From Siderastrea radians (taxonomy: Eukaryota > Cnidaria > Anthozoa > Scleractinia > Rhizangiidae), in the NCBI GenBank assembly GCA_964017195.1, contig OZ024891.1, positions 246,694-310,693 on the forward strand: DNA of 64,000 nucleotides. The letters run 5' to 3'. Position numbers and translations under genes: made by a program. The notes under the pieces were generated by a model. It ran no database searches and had not been told where the DNA came from. It worked only from the letters and a program-made list of their open reading frames with translations. Positions 59,470 to 64,000 of this stretch are shown here, in pieces; within the stretch, counting starts at the first letter, position 1, and each line of letters starts with the position of its first letter.

Positions 59470-59634
59470 ATGGCGGAAAGTGGCGTTGGGGTTTCTCGAA
59501 AGTGGAAAGGCATAGACGAACGTATTTACCGCGCTATCAGGAAACTCAAGGCCGAGGTAAGTTCAGCAGATTATGTATCGGTTCTCTCTGAAAAGTTTGA
59601 CGTAAAATTCGATAAATTCAAGCTGCAAACTTGA
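59470..59634 (+). CDS. Short ORF / leader exon upstream of the mitochondrial-type gene
   Basis: ATG opens MAESGVGVSRKWKGIDERIY. After codon 29 (GCCGAG) there is a strong donor GTAAGT at 59557; read through, the frame ends TGA at 59634 (54 codons). Spliced to the next exon (60441) it stops at once (CTT TAA), so there it would be a uORF in the 5' leader. Spliced to 61624 it would give a 53-residue protein ending MKGVLSL. Charged and helical in look; not recognised. Confidence 0.35.
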   Translation: MAESGVGVSRKWKGIDERIYRAIRKLKAEVSSADYVSVLSEKFDVKFDKFKLQT

Positions 59635-60440
59635 GTCGCAGATCTCGCGCCGGTGCGAATTTTTGGCGGTCCGTTAATTGTGTCCGGCTAAATTGTTACG
59701 ATTGAAGGTTATATTTTATTTTCAGAGATAAAGAGTTGTCTATTGTTGCTTTATTTTAAAAAAATTCCTCTTAACTGTGTAGTATAAGGTAATGGGGTGG
59801 CAACATATGGAATTTGTTCCTGTGAGCATAGATGACATTAGTTGCACTTACCGGGCCCAACTGCCAGACCCTACATCTCTAAAAGTTTTTTTGGCTTATT
59901 CGTTGTAATAAGTTATGTAATTTCAGTATATATGTGGGGCTTTTTTGAAGAGTGTCAGTTGGAACAGACTCTGCGAATCTTGGGCACTAAACACGGCTTT
60001 CGTTGCGCAATCATAATTTTTATGCAAATCTGGTGGTAAAGGGTGATTAGAAATATGCAAAAACGCTGGCCGAACGTATAATGGAGGGCGGATTGTCCGG
60101 TCGGGTTGAACAAAAATACAAAGTGCGCTTTGAAGTTGTCGCATACCGCATCTCTTGCATCTCTTGACCTTTATGGGATATTGAATGGTACTTCAGTAAA
60201 ATTACTGGCTTAACAGTTGCACAATGTTTTGACAAAAAAGGTTAATATGAAAATGAGAAAGTATGTTTTTGATGTTCATCATATTTTACAGGATAATCTC
60301 AGAACTGAAGTTGTTTTCACTCTTCTAGAGCTTTGAAAACAAACCTCTTGTGTTCTCCAGTCAGTATTGGGTACTTTTTTATTTTCCTTGGATTGTTTTT
60401 TCTTTAATTTTGAACTCTGTCTTCTGATCTCTTGTTGCAG

Positions 60441-63400
60441 CTTTAATACAATATCATTTGCCTCATAAAATTAAAAACATGGCTCTTCGTTGCACAAGAA
60501 AAATTTCCGGTCTTCTTCGAGTGCACAGCAGATGTATCAGGAAAACGCACTACAAAACGCAGCCCACATTTACAGGTAATAAAAGTAATCTTACTGGTCA
60601 GAAAGAAATGATCACTAATCCTTATAACCCAGGGAGAGGACAAAAGCTGTTGCTTTGATCTGCGATGATTTTTTCCCTTGCCTCTCCATCTATGACCAAG
60701 TGTTTTGGTTTTATTTTTCTGGGTAAACTGTAAGGCTTGACTGCAGCTTACTTGAGTGGTTGTACCCTCTATAGAATTGACAGCTGTCCAGTTAAATGGA
60801 CAAATGACAAATTTCATTTATTTTTATTTGAGACCTAAGAATGTAATCTTTTTGTCAGCATTGGAAATAGAAATACTGGAGTGTTACTCAAGTATAGCTC
60901 GTGGTTAAGTTTTGATTTGTCAGCTTTTTTGCTGTAAAACTAATGAAAGTTGATGCTGAAGTACAAGTTTTCATCTTTTGAGATAATTGCACGTCAAACC
61001 TAAATTTGGAAATGAGCTTCAGGCAGGGACAGCTTATTAAGTTTAGATAAAACAAGTTTAACGACCGTGCATCCTAACAGAGATACTTCCTCAGGGATGA
61101 TGACTAGATCTTAGCAAGACCTATTGAAATCCAAAAAGAAAAATGTGGGTGACCACATATTTTTCAGAGATAATTAAACAACCATAAATCTAAAATGGAT
61201 GGTAACCCCCAACTTATTTTTGGATTTAGGTAGCTCTTGCTAAGATCTGCTTTTTCCTTATAGTCATACACCGCGCAAAAATACCTTTGTATTGGTAGGG
61301 AAAATTCCTACGAAACCTGATTATCTCGGATCAGAAGCAAGATGCACAGAACACATGCACAGCAACAAAAAGAGGCACCATCCTTAAGTCCTAAATAAGC
61401 TCCATCAAAGTGATATATCAGTTAGGTCACTGAAAGGTACCCACAGCCTTGGTGTGAAGGAGAGATGTAACATTACATGCCATAGATAGCATAAGAATTG
61501 GTCAGCTAAAGTTAATAATAGTTTGCTAAGTTAAACACCTTCATTTTATTCTTAACTATTTTACTTTTTTATTTACAATGTTGAGAAAACTTAACATTAA
61601 CATATTGTTGACAATGTGTACAGGAATTCAAGCTCAAGGTCTATGGCATGAAAGCCTTGGCTTTGGCTCAGACCATGAAGGGAGTGTTGTCCTTGTGACG
61701 CCGTCTTTGTGGTAAGTCACAGTAACTAGACTTAAAGGTCAAACTGCTAATTCCTGTGTGATGGTGGTTTATAATGCGATTCTTCTTCATAGGTTCATTG
61801 CTAATCACTAGGATATTGAAGTAAAGTGCAGCAAAGGTTAATACAGTCACTTGATTATAACAAGAAAGTTTGCATCTGAATAGGAAGCATGTTAAAATAA
61901 AAATAATGATAATCTTTCTTCTATTGCACTAATTAAGTAACATTTTTGACTTGCTGTCTGAGGTTGTAATAACTTGGTTGCACTCCTTGACATTTTAGTC
62001 AGGCAGAAAGTTTGGCATTTTGCTGTTTTTGTGCATGAGTTGTCTCTTCATATGACCTAACTTGTTAGTTTTGATATCTGACGTATCTAAAATATCGTTT
62101 ACGGTTATTCTTTGCTTATGCAGAAACTCTGAAATAGAAAAAAAAACAATTTCAGAGTGTTTGTTAATCGGCGGTGAAACTGAGAATTTATCGTGGATGC
62201 AAATACCACCGACTCGTTTCATGATCGAAACCTTTCAGCTAAGTACTCTTGCGGTTTGTTGCGGTTACGTCTCGAATCTGATTGGTCGCAGAACAATAAA
62301 CATTCCAGAAATAATTTTAGGCGTTCATGGTTTAATGGGTTTCACTGTAGAACTATGACGAAACTACTTACCACTAGTTGACTGCCTTTCAAGTAACTAC
62401 AGTGTATTACTTGATCTTCAGACTGGTTTGTGGCTGCATTTTCTCACAAACTTTTTCACTTTAAAACTTTTCTCTAGGTAAACCGAGGTATGTTTCGATT
62501 CCCTCCTGCAGAAGACCCTGAGAGGAGAAAATGTGCTTAAAAATGAAATTCAGATTATACCTTGTAAACTGTGTACTTGTAGTGTAGGTTTTGTTTGTTT
62601 GACATTGTAAGCTACTGTAAGGGTTTTAATAAGTGTGTGTATGAGAATTTCCCAACTGACATTGAAGTTAGTTAAAACTGTGTCTCCCATATTACTCACA
62701 CTTGATAACTGTCACTGAAGTAACAATAATTTCAAATCACTAGCACTTAATGAAAGCCCTGTATATTTTTTGACCATGTTCAGGAATGCATTGCTAAAAA
62801 AATGTAGACTAGTCACTCACAAATTGTAATTTCAACTGGTGTATTGCACTAGGTGTAATTGGATTGTAGATTTATTTTATTGTATAGCTGTAGACTGTTA
62901 GAGTTAAGTAACTTTCAACTCACTTGTATAAGTAAGGTAGTCACTATACCACAAACATAGGGTTACATAATGTATTTTTACTTTAGAATAGACAGGTAAG
63001 TATGATTTTCCTTTTGCTATAAATTAACAACCTCTTTTAAAAAACGGGATTTTGAATTTGGTACTCACATCAATAATTCTTACTCTAAGTTGTTGGAAAT
63101 GACAGTTTCCAGCGGTCTTTTTATTATACAATATATTTTCCTTTCTCTACCTTTTGGAGTGTCACTTGAGCAAAATTGAGTACAATTTTGTGAGCATATT
63201 TAACTGTGTTTGGTTGCCTTGACTGCAATTGGCAAAAAACAAATGAACAGACTTCAAAGAATGAAACTTGCATAGAAAATGGCCAGCTGTAATTCCAACT
63301 ACTTTGAATAACTTCAATTCTGATGACTTAAACAAATTTCGTCAGTGTTTCTCAGTACACTTGAGGTTGTTATGTTATGGTTTATCTGTATGTTGATTAA

Positions 63401-63608
63401 TGTGCTTAAAGGCCTGCAAGCACTGCTTGTCAAAGGCCATTTGTTATTTGGTGCTGACATGTAACTGTCAACAGGCAATGCACAGACGGTTATGATTACA
63501 ACAAGCTATATGGCCCTCCACCCCCAGCAGAACTAACAGTTAGAACACCATCAATGAAACGGCCATATATTGACAAGGATCTTTGGAGACAGGGTCATGT
63601 ACAGAAAG
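60441..63608 (+). CDS. Small mitochondrial-type protein, first three coding exons (3' end outside window)
   Basis: Exons: 60441-60575 (acceptor CTCTTGTTGCAG; ATG 60479), 61624-61711 and 63475-63608, with matching phases (1, 2, 1); the donor GTATTC at 63609 leads beyond the window. The first 33 residues (MALRCTRKISGLLRVHSRCI then RKTHYKTQ) are rich in Arg and Leu without acids, typical of a mitochondrial presequence. Then GLWHESLGFGSDHEG, SLWQCTDGYDYNKLYGPPPP and RPYIDKDLWRQGHVQK. The acceptor before the ATG exon implies an upstream 5' UTR exon, possibly at 59470. About 106 residues are visible. I cannot name the family; a subunit of a mitochondrial complex or ribosome is a guess. Confidence 0.6.
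61712..63474 (+). other. Intron of the mitochondrial-type gene, nothing recognised
   Basis: A small hairpin AAACTCTGAAATAGA / CAATTTCAGAGTGTTT near 62124-62163. The frame at 62062-62358 has no splice or family support. Confidence 0.4.
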
Positions 63609-64000
63609 GTATTCAAAGGTTTTCATGAAATTTTGGGAAATAGCACTGGTCAGTTATTCACTCAATTATCCACTACTTCTAGTGGCGGGATGGCAGTAGT
63701 GTGGTTTTTGTCCTGCCACATTTTGGCACAAGCGTAGTTTTGTATATGATACCATTTAGCTTGTGCTGTATGCAGTCCTTGGTGTATCTTTATCATTTTA
63801 GTAGAAAGGTGGCATTTTTGCAAAAGCTGTTTTTGTTTTTGTTTTTGTTGTCTGAGTTGCAGTTGTAAGGTGAGAGTGATGCCCAATTGAGAAATTTGCC
63901 TCACTCTAAATGTTTCACATGAAAAGCTTGGTTAGTTTTTGCCAAGAAAGTGGAGCCATGATGAAAGGCTTTGAAGTTGTTCACTGCTGTGTTAAGTAAT

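Noticed and set aside
62062..62358. 98-codon plus-strand frame
   Set aside because: Lies in an intron, overlaps an open antisense frame, and shows no homology or splice signals.

Overview
The window is nuclear DNA from an animal. Genes are split by many short introns with GT-AG ends, intergenic DNA is AT-rich, and small inverted-repeat transposons are dense. The gene set (a KIF6-type kinesin, SCYL2, an FKBP52-type immunophilin, MINPP1), a tRNA-derived SINE and a DIRS-type tyrosine-recombinase retrotransposon would fit an anthozoan cnidarian such as a stony coral. That assignment is inference from gene and repeat style. I have no direct species marker.

Layout, left to right: (1) 1-3192 (+), 3' part of a long coiled-coil protein built from 46-residue repeats. 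(2) 3193-11799, intergenic DNA with inverted-repeat elements, a 31-bp minisatellite and a SINE remnant. (3) 11800-21421 (-), a complete 12-exon KIF6-like kinesin of about 1,093 residues with a large basic insertion in motor loop 12, preceded by an 81-codon ORF with a membrane segment. (4) 22004-27585 (+), first six exons of the SCYL2 pseudokinase, divergent from the kinesin. (5) 27586-30500, no further SCYL2 exon found, then a 200-N gap. (6) 30701-32578 (-), N-terminal part of an unidentified type II membrane protein with a glycosylated stem, cut by the gap. SCYL2 and this gene converge on the gap, so both 3' ends are lost in it or beyond it. (7) 35715-37410, a 17-bp minisatellite organised as 51-bp higher-order units. 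(8) 38601-51278 (-), a complete nine-exon FKBP4/5-like gene whose introns carry a decayed DIRS retrotransposon, a SINE split by a hAT-like element, and other MITEs. (9) 52427-53926 (+), an intronless MINPP1-like phosphatase with an altered proton-donor motif. (10) 54592-59324, a 4.7-kb foldback structure with long inverted arms and nested transposons. (11) 59470-63608 (+), a leader exon and the first three coding-bearing exons of a small, probably mitochondrial protein that runs off the right edge.

The genes look like independent housekeeping or ciliary neighbours and not a pathway cluster. The unusual content is the foldback nest at 54.6-59.3 kb, the higher-order satellite with an accidental long ORF, the kinesin loop-12 insertion, the MINPP1 active-site change and the two-gene truncation at the gap. 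Exon boundaries were placed by eye from splice consensus, reading-frame phase and remembered family sequence. No alignment was run.
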